A stretch of DNA of 64,000 nucleotides from Methylobacterium planeticum (GCF_008806345.1 NZ_VZZJ01000001.1:186001-250000); one strand, 5' to 3'; positions 8,636-19,823 are shown, counted from the stretch's first letter. Program-made: numbers and translations. The notes: generated by a model from the letters alone, not told the origin.

Positions 8636-9766
8636 TCAGATGGAGGGCGCCGCCTGGACCGCCGGGCGCGCGAGGCCCGTCGCGGCGAGGAGCCGGAACA
8701 GGATGCGGCGGAACAGGGCCGGCCGCTCGACCACGAGCGCCGCCGCGCAGGAGACCGCCTCCGCGCCGAGGAGCGCGAGAAGAAGGGTCGCCACCGTGCC
8801 GGCGAGGCCGGGCGCCAGATCGAGATGGGCGCGCAGCGAGAAGACCAGCGTCATGACCGGAACGTGGATGACGTAGAGCGTGTAGGAGAAGGCCGCGGCC
8901 CAGGACCAGCGGGCGGCGGCCCGGGCGGCGGGTCCGTCACCGATGGCGAGGCCGAGGAGGCAGAGCGCGACCGGGATGCCGAGCGCCGCCTGGTAGGCGA
9001 GGAACCCGGCCCCGTCGCTCATGGCATCGATGAAGCCGGGCCGGACGACGAAGAGCAGGGGCGCGCCGAGCAGGCACAAGGTCGCCGGGCCGAGCCAGGG
9101 TGCGCGGGCGAGCGCCCGGAGACGCTCCCGCCCGCCGAAATGGGCCGCCGCGGCGCCGGCCGCGAACAGCGCCAGAGATTGCAGGTAGAAGAACCGGTCG
9201 GCCGTCAGGATGACGAGCCCAACGACAGCGCCGCCGGCGAGGACGCGGCGGGCGCCGCGGCCCGCGAATGCGAGGGCCGCCAAGGCCGCGATCGCGTAGA
9301 GGTAGACCTCCTGGCGCAGGGACCACAGGGCCCGGTCGATCACGAAGGTGGCGTCCCCCGGCGCGAAGGTGAGGGTGATGCCGCGCAGGAACGCGACCGC
9401 GTCGAGCCGGTAGGCATCGCCGGTCTTGGTCAGCAGCGGAAGCCCGTTCTGTCCGAGCCAGCCGACCGCGAAGGTGACCAGGATCGCGAGGACCAGGGGA
9501 GGCCAGATCCGGGCGATGCGATGCACCGCGTAGGGAACGCCGAAGCGGCTGCCGTCGCTCGCGACGAGGCGGCTGAGGCTGGTGGCGATGACGAAGCCCG
9601 ACAGGGAGAAGAACACCATCACGGCGAGGCGCCCGAACCACTCGGCCGCCGCGGCCCCCGGGCTGTGGACGGGGAAGAAGGCCATGCCGAGGCCGTGGCT
9701 CACCAGCACGACCTGCGCCGCGAGGGCCCGCGCCCCATCGAGGGCCTCGTACCGATAGCCACGCAT
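8636..9766 (-). CDS. Acyltransferase family 3 membrane protein
   Basis: A 376-residue integral membrane acyltransferase of the OafA/NodX type. It opens with YEALDGARALAAQVVLVSHG, the histidine-containing motif near residue 30, and has about ten hydrophobic segments including FFSLSGFVIATSLSRLV. Such proteins O-acylate surface polysaccharides, lipopolysaccharide or small glycans; the substrate cannot be read from the sequence. I place the start at the ATG at 9766 (MRGYRYEALDG); the open frame beyond that is arginine/proline-rich and non-coding in character. Its stop abuts the stop of the SDR gene. Confidence 0.9.
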   Translation of the reverse strand: MRGYRYEALDGARALAAQVVLVSHGLGMAFFPVHSPGAAAAEWFGRLAVMVFFSLSGFVIATSLSRLVASDGSRFGVPYAVHRIARIWPPLVLAILVTFAVGWLGQNGLPLLTKTGDAYRLDAVAFLRGITLTFAPGDATFVIDRALWSLRQEVYLYAIAALAALAFAGRGARRVLAGGAVVGLVILTADRFFYLQSLALFAAGAAAAHFGGRERLRALARAPWLGPATLCLLGAPLLFVVRPGFIDAMSDGAGFLAYQAALGIPVALCLLGLAIGDGPAARAAARWSWAAAFSYTLYVIHVPVMTLVFSLRAHLDLAPGLAGTVATLLLALLGAEAVSCAAALVVERPALFRRILFRLLAATGLARPAVQAAPSI

Positions 9767-10354
9767 CGCGCCACCTCCGCGGGGGCGTAACCTCGCCCAG
9801 CCTGCCCCCGTGGCGATGCCCGGCGAATGCGGCGGCAGCGCGGCCTTGGCAGCCATCGCGCTTCGGACGGCGTGCCGCGGTGGCTCGGGGCCGCGCGTGC
9901 GCGGCGCGCGCGCGCAATCGTGCTCAGGCGCGTGGCCGGCGATCAGGACCCCGGCCGACGGCACTTTCCTCGATGCCGTCTCGTTGAGTTTGTGAGTGTC
10001 GAGGGCAAATCACGGATGAGCCACCGCAAGCAGCCCGCACTCCGGGGCTTGTCGGCTCATGATCCATCGCCGCTCCTGGTTTCTGGTCGCCGCCTATCTG
10101 TGCGTCGCGGCCGCCCTCGTGCTGATCGTCTCCACCCTGATCTGGTTCTGAGCGCGGACAGCGAGCGGCCAGATCCTGCCCATCGCCGCTCGACCCCGCG
10201 CCCGCTCGGGACCCATCGACGCGGGCCGGACCGATTCCGCATTCGGCGGGCTCGATTCAGTCCTCCCGGGAGGCGCGGATGGAAGTCGGATTGGTCTGGC
10301 TCGGCATCGTCGCGGTGATCTCGCCCGCCGCGCGCGGCGGGCTACAGCGGCGGC
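9767..10354. other. 588-bp gap with one possible small membrane ORF
   Basis: This lies between the divergent side of the acyltransferase and the 3' end of the OlsB gene. It probably holds the acyltransferase promoter. I see no RNA gene and no supported long ORF; the frames read through it are arginine-rich noise. One 30-codon ORF at 10059-10151 looks like a single-pass membrane peptide and is listed separately. Confidence 0.5.
10059..10151 (+). CDS. Possible 30-residue single-pass membrane peptide
   Basis: The ORF encodes MIHRRSW followed by an uninterrupted hydrophobic stretch (FLVAAYLCVAAALVLIVST) and LIWF, the pattern of a small inner-membrane protein with a cytoplasmic basic N-terminus. 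There is no clear Shine-Dalgarno sequence in front of its ATG. I do not recognise a family. It could be chance in a GC-rich spacer. Confidence 0.3.
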   Translation: MIHRRSWFLVAAYLCVAAALVLIVSTLIWF

Positions 10355-11374
10355 TCAGGCGGCGTGCCGGTTGGCGGCGGGCCCGAAATGTCCGGCATAG
10401 CGCGCCGCGATCGCGGTGATCGGCAGGACCACGAAGACGTCCGTCGTCCCGAACTGGCGGTCGATCACGGCCCCGTCCCCGAACGTTGCCCCGACCCGCA
10501 GGTAGCCCTTGATCAAGGGCGGCAGGGCCTGGAGGGCTGCCTTCGGGTCGACCGCTTCGGCGGACAGCCGGTCCATCCGCACGTAGCGCTCCGGCAGCGC
10601 ACGGGCGCGCCAGGCCTCGGGTGCCCGGGCGTGATGGTGCAGGAAGCTCAGCGGGAGCGCGAGGCGGTCCGGGTCGGTGCCCTCGAGGCTGGCGCAGCCG
10701 AGCAGCGCGTCGATCCGGTGGTGCAGCACGTAGGCGTAGATGCCGTGCCAGAGGAGTTCCACCGTGCGCTTCGTCCGGTAGGGCTTCAGCACGCAGGAAC
10801 GGCCGAGTTCGAGCAGGCGCTTGCCCGGGTTGGCCGCGAGCACGGGCGCGATGTCGTACTCGCCCGCCGTGTAGAACCCGAAATGCCGGTCCGCGGTGTC
10901 CTGGCGCAGGAGCCGGTAAGTGCCGACCACCTTCGGGCGGGGCTTCCGGAAGGGCTTGGCCTCGGTGGCGGCGTGATCGATGACGAGGAGGTGGTCGCAG
11001 ACCGCGTCGTAATCATCGACGTCGCGACGCGAGAACATCGCCATCCCGGTCGGGATCGCCGACATCTCCTCGTAGAACACCCGGAAGCGCAGGCGCTGCG
11101 CCCGGCGGATCTCGGATTTCTTGGTGGCGAGCCGGACCTCGAGGCTGCCGATGCGGCCGAGGCTCGGGTCGAGGCCGGGCGTCCCCAGGGGGGCCTTGAA
11201 GCGCTCGCCGAAGCGGATCGGGGTGGCGCCGGGCGGGATCAGGCTGCGGCCGCCGAAACCGGGCAGCCCGGCCTCGGCGCTGCGCTGCTTCAGGCGGCTG
11301 ATCGGGCCGTTGATGCCCTTCTCCCAGCCGCTCAGCCACGCCGCGGAAGCGCCTCGCGCGAAGTTCGCGACCAT
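10355..11374 (-). CDS. olsB: Ornithine N-acyltransferase-like GNAT protein (OlsB type)
   Basis: A 339-residue member of the hemolysin/OlsB acyltransferase family. The GNAT core starts with RRAQRLRFRVFYEEMSA and continues through VVGTYRLLRQ, YDIAPVLAANPGKRLLELGRSCV and the typical end PPLIKGYLRVGATFGDGAV ... FGTTDVFVVLP. OlsB makes lyso-ornithine lipid from ornithine and 3-hydroxyacyl-ACP, a phosphate-free membrane lipid precursor. The first 85 residues form a basic N-terminal extension not needed by the core. No olsA is in view, so the exact acyl acceptor is inferred. Confidence 0.85.
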   Translation of the reverse strand: MVANFARGASAAWLSGWEKGINGPISRLKQRSAEAGLPGFGGRSLIPPGATPIRFGERFKAPLGTPGLDPSLGRIGSLEVRLATKKSEIRRAQRLRFRVFYEEMSAIPTGMAMFSRRDVDDYDAVCDHLLVIDHAATEAKPFRKPRPKVVGTYRLLRQDTADRHFGFYTAGEYDIAPVLAANPGKRLLELGRSCVLKPYRTKRTVELLWHGIYAYVLHHRIDALLGCASLEGTDPDRLALPLSFLHHHARAPEAWRARALPERYVRMDRLSAEAVDPKAALQALPPLIKGYLRVGATFGDGAVIDRQFGTTDVFVVLPITAIAARYAGHFGPAANRHAA

Positions 11375-11653
11375 GGTTCTCGCCTGCCCCTGGGACGACG
11401 GAGCGCATTCCCACGGAATGGCCGGCCCCGCGCCTCGGAGTGGGACAACACCACGAAGCGCGCACGCTTTTATGACACGGGATCTGCCGACGCATCAGCG
11501 ACTTGCGCGAGGCGCGAGGGATTCTCGCCGTCCCTCGCAGAATCGTAGCCGTCGAAGGGATCGCCGCGCCCTGGCCGCGACGGCGCGCCACCCTCCGACG
11601 CGGTCCGGCGTACGAACCGGTGATGGCGGGGTGGCGCGTGAGGGTCTGCGCCC

Positions 11654-12040
11654 TCAGACGAACTGGTTCAGGCCCGGGATCGCGCCGACGATCGGACCCA
11701 TCACGTCCTCGCCGGCCTTCTCCCGGCCGTAGGCGAAGAGTTCCTGGCCGAGGGGCTGCATCTGGCCCATCGGCACGCCGGCCGACATCAGCTTCTGGCC
11801 GAGCGCCATCACGCCCCCGCCCATCATGCCGCCGAGCATGCCCATCAGGCCACCGCCGGCCTCGCCCTCGTTGGATTGCGCGATCAGGGACTCGGAGCCC
11901 GGCATCGCCGCCAGGAGCTGGCTCACCTCGGTGGCGGGCCCTTCCTTCTGGAGGAAGGCGAGGATGTGGCCGATCGCGGTCTGCGCCGTGGCGGCGTCGA
12001 GGCCGGTCCGGTTGGTGACGCGGGCAATCAATTCTTCCAT
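11654..12040 (-). CDS. Small glycine-rich protein (DUF2267/DUF2780-like), function unknown
   Basis: A 128-residue protein. The N-terminal helical part (MEELIARVTNRTGLDAATAQ ... HILAFLQKEGP) resembles small DUF2267/DUF2780 helical domains. The centre is Gly/Met-rich (GGGLMGMLGGMMGGGVMALG) and the end (REKAGEDVMGPIVGAIPGL) is conserved-looking. There is no signal peptide. It is divergent from the HerA-like ATPase gene, 135 bases apart, and that protein also has a GGLGG-rich C-terminal segment. Function unknown. The long open frame upstream of the ATG is antisense to the ATPase gene and not coding. Confidence 0.8.
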   Translation of the reverse strand: MEELIARVTNRTGLDAATAQTAIGHILAFLQKEGPATEVSQLLAAMPGSESLIAQSNEGEAGGGLMGMLGGMMGGGVMALGQKLMSAGVPMGQMQPLGQELFAYGREKAGEDVMGPIVGAIPGLNQFV

Positions 12041-12175
12041 CGTGGCGGGCTCCTGGGATGAGGCCCCGTCCTTCGGGCCTGGGCCGAACGAAATCAAGCT
12101 TTGGCGGGACGGCATCTGGAAAATAGGGCGCCCGGGCTGCATAACCTCGGGCACAGGCGGCGGGGTTCGAACCAG

Positions 12176-13705
12176 ATGGCGGATGACGGCACGATTCTCA
12201 TCGGCAAGAGCGGCGCCAAGCCGGAGCAGCTGACCCTGCGGCTCGCCAACCGCCACGGCCTCGTGGCGGGGGCGACGGGCACCGGCAAGACCGTGACCCT
12301 CCAGGTGATGGCCGAGGGCTTCTCGAATGCCGGCGTCCCGGTCTTCGCCGCGGACATCAAGGGCGACCTCTCGGGGCTCGCGGCGGCCGGCGAGGCGAAG
12401 CCCGTCTTCGTGAAGCGGGCCGAGGAGCTCGGCCTGACCTACGAACCCGACCGCTTCCCGACCGTGTTCTGGGACCTGTTCGGAGATCAGGGCCATCCGA
12501 TCCGCTGCACCGTCACCGAAATGGGGCCGCTGCTGCTCGCGCGCCTGCTCGAGCTCAACGACACGCAGGAGGGCGTCCTCAACATCGCGTTCCGGGTGGC
12601 GGACGAGAACCAGTGGCCGGTCATCGACCTGAAGGACCTGCGCGCGCTGCTCGGCTTCCTGTCGGAGAACCTGAAGGAGATCTCGGGCAAGTACGGCAAC
12701 GTCTCGGCCGCGAGCGTCGGGGCGATCCAGCGCCAGCTCCTGATGCTGGAGAACCAGGGGGCCGACAAGTTCTTCGGCGAGCCGGCCCTGAACCTCTCCG
12801 ACTTCATGCGGACGGACCGGGACGGGCGCGGCATCGTCAACGTGCTCGCCGCCGACAAGCTGATGCAGAAGCCGCGGCTCTACGCCTCGTTCCTGCTGTG
12901 GATGCTCTCCGAGCTGTTCGAGGAACTGCCGGAGGTCGGCGATCTCGAGAAGCCGAAGCTGGTGTTCTTCTTCGACGAGGCGCACCTCCTGTTCAACGAC
13001 GCCCCGAAGGCCCTGCTCGACGCGGTCGAGCAGGTGGTGCGGCTGATCCGCTCGAAGGGCGTCGGCGTCTACTTCGTGTCGCAGAACCCCCTCGACGTGC
13101 CCGAGACCGTCCTCGGGCAGCTCGGCAACCGGGTGCAGCACGCCCTCCGCGCCTTCACCCCCCGCGACCAGCGGGCGGTGCGGGCCGCCGCCGAGACCTT
13201 CCGGCAGAATCCGGGCTTCGACGTCGCCAAGGCCATCACCGAGCTCGCGGTCGGCGAGGCGCTGGTGAGCTTCCTCGAGGCCAAGGGCACGCCCTCCGTG
13301 GTCGAGCGCGCCCTGATCGCGCCGCCCCAGGGCCGCGTCGGGCCGCTGACGCCGGCCGAGCGGGCCGAGATCATCGCCCGGAGTCCGTTGCGGGGGAAGT
13401 ACGACGAGGCCGTCGACAACGAGAGCGCCTACGAGATGCTCGCCAAGCGCAAGGGCCTCGATTCGGCGCCCGCGGAGGCCGCGCAGGCATCGGAGGGCGG
13501 GCTCGGCGGCCTGCTCGGCAACCTCGGCGGCCTGCTGGGCGGAGTGCTCGGCTCGAAGCCCGCCGCGAAGGGCGGGCGCAAGCCGCCCCAGAGCCTCGCC
13601 GAGCAGGTCGTGGCGAACGCCGCCCGCTCGATGGCCCGCTCGGTCGGGACCCAGGTCGGCAACGCAATCCTGCGCAACGTGCTCGGCGGGCTGATGAAGC
13701 GCTGA
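12176..13705 (+). CDS. HerA-like helicase/ATPase, DUF853 family
   Basis: A 509-residue P-loop ATPase of the HerA/FtsK superfamily (DUF853, YjgR type). Walker A is [10 protein letters not shown] around residues 28-37, followed by [12 protein letters not shown]. Walker B is [12 protein letters not shown] near residue 265, and the sensor region has [34 protein letters not shown]. The C-terminus carries a Gly/Leu-rich stretch ([19 protein letters not shown]) and a basic helical tail. HerA relatives pump DNA; the job of this family is unproven. The start is the ATG at 12176 ([10 protein letters not shown]), as the upstream 25 codons lack similarity. Confidence 0.9.
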   Translation: MADDGTILIGKSGAKPEQLTLRLANRHGLVAGATGTGKTVTLQVMAEGFSNAGVPVFAADIKGDLSGLAAAGEAKPVFVKRAEELGLTYEPDRFPTVFWDLFGDQGHPIRCTVTEMGPLLLARLLELNDTQEGVLNIAFRVADENQWPVIDLKDLRALLGFLSENLKEISGKYGNVSAASVGAIQRQLLMLENQGADKFFGEPALNLSDFMRTDRDGRGIVNVLAADKLMQKPRLYASFLLWMLSELFEELPEVGDLEKPKLVFFFDEAHLLFNDAPKALLDAVEQVVRLIRSKGVGVYFVSQNPLDVPETVLGQLGNRVQHALRAFTPRDQRAVRAAAETFRQNPGFDVAKAITELAVGEALVSFLEAKGTPSVVERALIAPPQGRVGPLTPAERAEIIARSPLRGKYDEAVDNESAYEMLAKRKGLDSAPAEAAQASEGGLGGLLGNLGGLLGGVLGSKPAAKGGRKPPQSLAEQVVANAARSMARSVGTQVGNAILRNVLGGLMKR

Positions 13706-13893
13706 GGCGCCGGCCCGCCCGCATTGACAAATCGGTCGCCCTCGGCCTATCCACCGGCCACCACGCGCGGCTTCCTCGCAGAAGTCCGCGCGTTTCGCGT
13801 TTCGCCGCAGGCCTCCCTGCCGGTCGGGACGAACTGATAAAAAGCCGGCCCAGGGGTTAGCCCCGGAGGCCGATCGGAACACGAGAGAGAACG

Positions 13894-14226
13894 ATGTTCG
13901 CAGTCATCAAGACCGGCGGCAAGCAGTACCGCGTCGCCGCCAACGACACCATCACGATCGCCAGCCTCGAGGGCGAGGCCGGCTCGGCCGTCACCTTCGG
14001 CGAGGTCCTGCTGTTCACGGACGGCGATGCGACCCAGGTCGGCGCGCCGCTCCTGTCCGGCTTCAGCGTCACGGGCGAGATCGTCGGCCATGGCCGCGAC
14101 AAGAAGGTGATCGCCTTCAAGAAGCGCCGCCGGCAGAACTCGCGCCGCAAGCGCGGCCACCGCCAGCACCACACGGTCGTGCGCATCACCGGCATCGACG
14201 CCGGCGCGAAGAGCGCGAAGGGCTGA
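13894..14226 (+). CDS. rplU: 50S ribosomal protein L21
   Basis: A 110-residue ribosomal protein that binds 23S rRNA in the large subunit. It begins [20 protein letters not shown] and ends with the basic [26 protein letters not shown] signature of L21. A purine-rich ribosome-binding site (ACGAGAGAGA) precedes the ATG. It is followed by rpmA after 47 bases, the usual rplU-rpmA pair. Confidence 0.98.
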   Translation: MFAVIKTGGKQYRVAANDTITIASLEGEAGSAVTFGEVLLFTDGDATQVGAPLLSGFSVTGEIVGHGRDKKVIAFKKRRRQNSRRKRGHRQHHTVVRITGIDAGAKSAKG

Positions 14227-14273
14227 GCCTCTCGCCGCTCGCCCCGCCCCCATTCGAATTCGGAGCAGATTCC

Positions 14274-14540
14274 ATGGCACACAAGAAAGCAGGCGGCTCA
14301 TCCCGCAACGGCCGCGATTCGGCCGGTCAGCGCCTCGGCGTGAAGAAGTTCGGCTCGGAGGCCGTCATCGCCGGCAACATCATCGTGCGTCAGCGCGGCA
14401 CCAAATGGCACCCCGGCGTCAATGTCGGCATGGGCAAGGATCACACCCTGTTCGCCCTCACGGACGGACGCGTGCGCTTCGAGATCAAGCGCGGCCGCGC
14501 CTTCGTGGCGGTGGTGCCGCAGCAGGAAGCGGCCGAGTAG
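14274..14540 (+). CDS. rpmA: 50S ribosomal protein L27
   Basis: An 88-residue large-subunit protein. It has the L27 N-terminal pattern [20 protein letters not shown], whose flexible end reaches the peptidyl transferase centre, then [15 protein letters not shown] and [13 protein letters not shown]. It forms a unit with rplU just upstream and is followed by a large stem-loop. There is no Firmicutes-type N-terminal cleavage extension. Confidence 0.98.
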   Translation: MAHKKAGGSSRNGRDSAGQRLGVKKFGSEAVIAGNIIVRQRGTKWHPGVNVGMGKDHTLFALTDGRVRFEIKRGRAFVAVVPQQEAAE

Positions 14541-14561
14541 ACGGCGGATAAGCTCGACGGA

Positions 14562-14616
14562 CGAAGGAGCTTCCCGCCGGTGTCCCACACCGAACCGGCG
14601 GATCGAAGCTCCTTCG
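14562..14616 (+). terminator. Large stem-loop after rplU-rpmA
   Basis: The outer arms CGAAGGAGCTTC (14562-14573) and GAAGCTCCTTCG (14605-14616) pair perfectly over 12 bp. The inner arms CCGCCGGT and ACCGGCGG pair over 8 bp, with an ATC bulge and a 12-base loop. The loop region can alternatively form CGGTGT-CCC-ACACCG. No T-run follows, so it may be a terminator, an mRNA 3'-end stabiliser or a palindromic repeat. Confidence 0.65.
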
Positions 14617-14734
14617 CGGCCCTGACATCGGGGCCCGGGTGCATACGGAACGCGGGGGAGGATGGGATGCCATCTTCCCCTTTCTTCGTCCGAAGGTCCG
14701 AGGCGGCCCTGCCGCCCGGTGATCGGAGCCGAGA

Positions 14735-15343
14735 ATGTTCCCCGACCTGACGCGCGACGACGTCTTCCGTCTCGAGACCCGGCGGCTGTGGCTGCGCTGG
14801 CCCTGCGCCGCGGATGCGGCCGCCATCGTGGCCCTCGCCGGCGACCGGGCCGTCTCGGAGATGACCGCACGGATCCCGCATCCCCTCGACCGCACCACCG
14901 TCGACGGCTTCATCGTCAAGGCGCGGTGGAGCAACACAGAGGGCCGCTCGCTGGTGATGGGCATCGCCCCGCGGGGCAAGCCGCAGAGCCTGATCGGCAT
15001 CGTCGGGATCGAGCCGGACCCGGGCGAGGCCGGCCCGCATCTCGGCTACTGGCTCGGCACGCCCCACTGGGGCAACGGCCTCGTCACCGAAGCGGTCGCG
15101 GCCATGGTCGAGGCCTACTTCGCCTACACGCCGGGCCGGGTCCTGACCTCGGCCGCCCGGATCGAGAACGCGGCCTCGCGGCGCGTCCTGCAGAAGTGCG
15201 GCTTCGCCCATACGGGCGCGGCGCTGGCGCCGTTCCCGGCCCGGGGCGGCGACCTGCCGGTCGACCGCTTCCGCCTCGACCGGCGGGCATGGGAGCGCCG
15301 TCACGAGAGGCAGGGCCCGGATCTCGTCGCGGTGCATGCCTGA
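14735..15343 (+). CDS. GNAT family N-acetyltransferase (RimJ/RimL type)
   Basis: A 202-residue acetyltransferase. It starts with the RimJ/RimL-like FRLETRRLWLRWPCAADAAAIVALAGD. The acetyl-CoA-binding core follows: LIGIVGIEPD, HLGYWLGTPHWGNGLVTEAVAAMVEAYF, and IENAASRRVLQKCGFAHTG. It acetylates an amine on a protein N-terminus or a small molecule; the substrate is unknown. It lies between the rplU-rpmA pair and obgE on the same strand, a position often held by such an enzyme in Rhizobiales (recalled, not searched). Confidence 0.9.
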   Translation: MFPDLTRDDVFRLETRRLWLRWPCAADAAAIVALAGDRAVSEMTARIPHPLDRTTVDGFIVKARWSNTEGRSLVMGIAPRGKPQSLIGIVGIEPDPGEAGPHLGYWLGTPHWGNGLVTEAVAAMVEAYFAYTPGRVLTSAARIENAASRRVLQKCGFAHTGAALAPFPARGGDLPVDRFRLDRRAWERRHERQGPDLVAVHA

Positions 15344-16498
<1,155 letters not shown>

Positions 16499-16631
16499 AC
16501 CGACCCGCACGCCCCTGCACCGTCCCCGGCACGGCGGATCGGACCCATGCGGTCCCGCTCCTGTTCAAGGGCGGCGACTTGGTGCACACGAACACGCAGC
16601 CCGCACACGCCATCCCGCCCGCGACCACCCG

Positions 16632-17753
16632 ATGACCCCGACCCTCGAAGAATTCCGCCGCGTCGTCATCAAGGTCGGCTCGGCCCTGCTGGTCGACCGC
16701 GCCCGCGGGCGCCTGCGCCACGCCTGGCTCGCCGCGCTCGCGGAGGACATCGCGGACCTGCAGGCCCGGGGCGTCGACGTGCTGGTGGTCTCCTCCGGCA
16801 GCATCGCGCTGGGGCGCACCGTCCTGGGCTTCCCCCCGGGCGCGCTTCGCCTGGAGGAGAGCCAGGCCGCGGCCTCGGTCGGGCAGATCGCGCTCGCCCG
16901 CCACTGGGCCGAGGCGCTCGGCCATCACGGGATCGTGGCGGGCCAGATCCTGGTGACGCCGCAGGACACGGAGGAGCGCCGCCGCTACCTCAACGCCCGC
17001 GCCACCACCCTGAAGCTCCTGGAGGTCCGGGCCGTCCCGGTCGTCAACGAGAACGACACGGTCGCGACGAGCGAGATCCGCTACGGCGACAACGACCGGC
17101 TCGCCGCGCGCGTCGCCACCATGATCGGCGCCGACGTGCTGGTGCTGTTCTCCGACATCGACGGCCTCTACACCGCGCCGCCGCTCTCCGACCCGGAGGC
17201 CCGCCACCTGCCCGTCGTCGAGCGCATCACCCCCGAGATCGAGGCGATGGCCGGCGGCCCGGCCTCCGATCTGTCCCGCGGCGGCATGCGCACCAAGGTC
17301 GAGGCGGCCAAGATCGCGACAGGCGGCGGCACCCACCTGATCATCGCGGACGGGCGCGAGAAGAACCCGCTGCGCTCGATCCTCCAGGGTGGGCGCTGCA
17401 CCTGGTTCCTGTCGGGCTCGACGCCGACGGCCGCGCGCAAGACCTGGATCGCCGGCTCCCTCGAGCCGCGCGGCAGCCTCGTCATCGACGAGGGCGCGGC
17501 CCGCGCCCTCCAGGGCGGCGCGAGCCTCCTGCCCGTCGGCGTCCGGGCGATCGAGGGCAGCTTCGGGCGCGGTGACGCGGTGCAGATCCGCGACCTGCAC
17601 GGGCGCACCCTCGGCCGCGGCCTCGTCGCCTATGACAGCGCGGAGGCGGCCCTCATCATCGGACGCCCGAGCAGCCATATCGCGGATCTGCTGACCCACC
17701 CCGGCCGCTCGGAAATGGTGCACCGCGATGACATGGCGATGTTCGCAGAGTAG
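16632..17753 (+). CDS. proB: Glutamate 5-kinase
   Basis: A 373-residue enzyme phosphorylating glutamate in the first step of proline synthesis. The amino-acid-kinase domain has [45 protein letters not shown] and [11 protein letters not shown]-terminal PUA domain (from about residue 275) has [24 protein letters not shown]. It is followed by proA after about 105 bases. Feedback inhibition by proline is usual for the family. Confidence 0.97.
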   Translation: MTPTLEEFRRVVIKVGSALLVDRARGRLRHAWLAALAEDIADLQARGVDVLVVSSGSIALGRTVLGFPPGALRLEESQAAASVGQIALARHWAEALGHHGIVAGQILVTPQDTEERRRYLNARATTLKLLEVRAVPVVNENDTVATSEIRYGDNDRLAARVATMIGADVLVLFSDIDGLYTAPPLSDPEARHLPVVERITPEIEAMAGGPASDLSRGGMRTKVEAAKIATGGGTHLIIADGREKNPLRSILQGGRCTWFLSGSTPTAARKTWIAGSLEPRGSLVIDEGAARALQGGASLLPVGVRAIEGSFGRGDAVQIRDLHGRTLGRGLVAYDSAEAALIIGRPSSHIADLLTHPGRSEMVHRDDMAMFAE

Positions 17754-17858
17754 GTCAGCAAGACCGAAAACCGGGTTGTTTCCCCCCGTTTCGCCATGCA
17801 AAGACAGGCGGATCGTACAGGCGGCCACCACGACGACCGAGCCGCAGGGATCGTGACA

Positions 17859-19157
17859 GTGCCCGCTCTGAACCTGAAATCCGACTTCGCGGATGCCGAT
17901 GACCTCGGCAGCCAGATGAACGCGATCGGCCGGCGCGCCCGCGCCGCGGCCCGCCAGATGGCCCTCGCCTCGGCGCAGACCAAGGATGTCGCCCTCCGGG
18001 CCATCGCGGACCGCATCCGCGCGAGCCGCGACGAGATCCTGCGGGAGAATGCCCGCGACGTCGCGGCGGCGAAATCCGCCGGGCAGACCAGCGCGCTGAT
18101 CGACCGCCTCACCCTCGACGCGGCGCGCCTTGCCGGCATCGCCGACGCGGTCGAGAAGATCGGGGCACTCGCCGATCCGGTCGGGCGCCAGCTCGCCGCC
18201 TTCGAGCGGCCGAACGGCCTCCTGATCGAGCGCATCGCCGTGCCCCTCGGCGTGATCGGGGTCATCTTCGAGAGCCGCCCCAACGTCACCGCCGACGCGG
18301 GCGCGCTCTGCCTGAAGGCCGGCAACGCCGCCATCCTGCGCGCGGGCTCGGACAGCCATCGCAGCGCGATGGCGATCGCCAAGGCCATGGGCGAGGGGCT
18401 GGCCGAGGCCGGGCTCCCCGCCGACGCCGTCCAGATCGTGCCGACGCGGGACCGCGCGGCGGTGGGCGCCATGCTGAGCGGCCTCGACGGCTGCATCGAC
18501 GTGATCGTGCCCCGCGGCGGGCGCGGCCTCGTGGAGCGCGTCCAGGCCGAGGCACGGGTCCCGGTCTTCGCCCATCTCGACGGCGTCTGCCACGTCTACG
18601 TCGCCGCCGGCGCCGACCTCGACATGGCCCGCACCCTGCTGATCAACAGCAAGTTGCGCCGCACGGGGGTCTGCGGGGCGGCCGAGACGCTCCTCGTCGA
18701 CAGCGCCTGCGCCGGAACGCACCTGAAGCCCCTCGTCGCCGCGTTGCTGGAGGCGGGCTGCGCCGTGCGCGGCGACGATGCCGTGCAGGGCGCCGATCCC
18801 CGCGTCACCCCCGCCACCGAGCAGGATTGGCGCACGGAATATCTCGACGCCATCATCTCGGCCCGCGTGGTCGCCGGGCTCGACGCGGCGATCGCCCATA
18901 TCGAGGCGAACGGCTCGCACCACACCGACGCGATCGTCACCGAGGATGCCGCCGAGGCCGCCCGCTTCCTGGCGGAGGTGGATTCCGCGATCGTCACCCA
19001 CAACGCCTCGACCCAGTTCGCCGATGGCGGCGAGTTCGGCTTCGGCGCCGAGATCGGGATCGCGACGGGCCGGATGCACGCCCGCGGCCCGGTCGGGGTC
19101 GAGCAGCTGACGACCTTCAAGTACCGGGTCCACGGCAGCGGCCAGACCCGTCCTTGA
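17859..19157 (+). CDS. proA: Glutamate-5-semialdehyde dehydrogenase (gamma-glutamyl phosphate reductase)
   Basis: A 432-residue NADPH-dependent aldehyde-dehydrogenase-fold enzyme, the second step of proline synthesis. Markers are [29 protein letters not shown], the catalytic cysteine in [14 protein letters not shown], and the end [25 protein letters not shown]. An ATG at 17796 is in frame, but the GTG at 17859 sits eight bases after CAGGGA and matches family length better. nadD follows after 36 bases. Confidence 0.96.
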   Translation: MPALNLKSDFADADDLGSQMNAIGRRARAAARQMALASAQTKDVALRAIADRIRASRDEILRENARDVAAAKSAGQTSALIDRLTLDAARLAGIADAVEKIGALADPVGRQLAAFERPNGLLIERIAVPLGVIGVIFESRPNVTADAGALCLKAGNAAILRAGSDSHRSAMAIAKAMGEGLAEAGLPADAVQIVPTRDRAAVGAMLSGLDGCIDVIVPRGGRGLVERVQAEARVPVFAHLDGVCHVYVAAGADLDMARTLLINSKLRRTGVCGAAETLLVDSACAGTHLKPLVAALLEAGCAVRGDDAVQGADPRVTPATEQDWRTEYLDAIISARVVAGLDAAIAHIEANGSHHTDAIVTEDAAEAARFLAEVDSAIVTHNASTQFADGGEFGFGAEIGIATGRMHARGPVGVEQLTTFKYRVHGSGQTRP

Positions 19158-19193
19158 GCGCCCCCGCGGGCCCTGCCGCGATGGTCTGATCCG

Positions 19194-19823
19194 ATGGTCT
19201 TCACGGGCCTGCCGCCGGCGGCGCCGGGGCAGCGGATCGGGCTCTATGGCGGTTCGTTCAATCCGGCCCATCTCGGCCACCGCCACGTCAGCCTCACGGC
19301 CCTGCGGCGGCTCGCCCTCGACAAGGTCTGGTGGCTCGTGACGCCGGGCAACCCGCTGAAGGACCGGGGTGCCCTGGCGCCGCTCGCCGAGCGCGCGGCC
19401 GAGGCCGCGCGGGTCGCGGCCGATCCGCGAATCGCCGTGACGACGATCGAGGCCGCGCTGCAGCTGCGCTACACCCGCGAGACCCTGCGCCACCTCCGGG
19501 CACGGCGGCCGGACCTGCGCTTCGTCTGGATCATGGGCGCCGACAGCCTCGCGACCTTCCATCGCTGGCGGGGCTTCCGGGAGATCGCCGCCTTGATGCC
19601 GATCGCGGTGGTCGACCGGCCGGGCTTCACCCTGCGGGCGTTGCAGGGGCCGGGCGCGCAGGCGATGGGGCGGGCCCGGATCCCGGAGCGTGATTCGGCC
19701 GCGCTCGCCGGCATGCGGGCGCCGGCCTGGGTCTTCCTCCACGGTCCGCGCTCGCCGCTCTCCTCGACGGAGCTCCGGCAGACGGGTCCCTCTCCGCGCC
19801 CCCGGGGATGCGGGGATGGGTAG
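19194..19823 (+). CDS. nadD: Nicotinate-nucleotide adenylyltransferase
   Basis: A 209-residue nucleotidyltransferase making deamido-NAD from nicotinate mononucleotide and ATP. The N-terminal GLYGGSFNPAHLGHRH contains the HxGH nucleotidyltransferase motif. FVWIMGADSLATFHRW and the C-terminal SPLSSTELRQTG (equivalent of ISSTxIR) complete the set. It is in the conserved proA-nadD-rsfS order. Confidence 0.96.
   Translation: MVFTGLPPAAPGQRIGLYGGSFNPAHLGHRHVSLTALRRLALDKVWWLVTPGNPLKDRGALAPLAERAAEAARVAADPRIAVTTIEAALQLRYTRETLRHLRARRPDLRFVWIMGADSLATFHRWRGFREIAALMPIAVVDRPGFTLRALQGPGAQAMGRARIPERDSAALAGMRAPAWVFLHGPRSPLSSTELRQTGPSPRPRGCGDG

Noticed and set aside
10279..10419. 46-codon plus-strand ORF with GGGAGG in front of its ATG
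   Set aside because: Good ribosome-binding site, but the C-terminal half is Arg-rich and runs antisense into the OlsB gene; coding status not supported.
12160..12180. GGGTTCGAACC-like string resembling a tRNA T-arm
   Set aside because: No acceptor, D or anticodon arms can be drawn around it.
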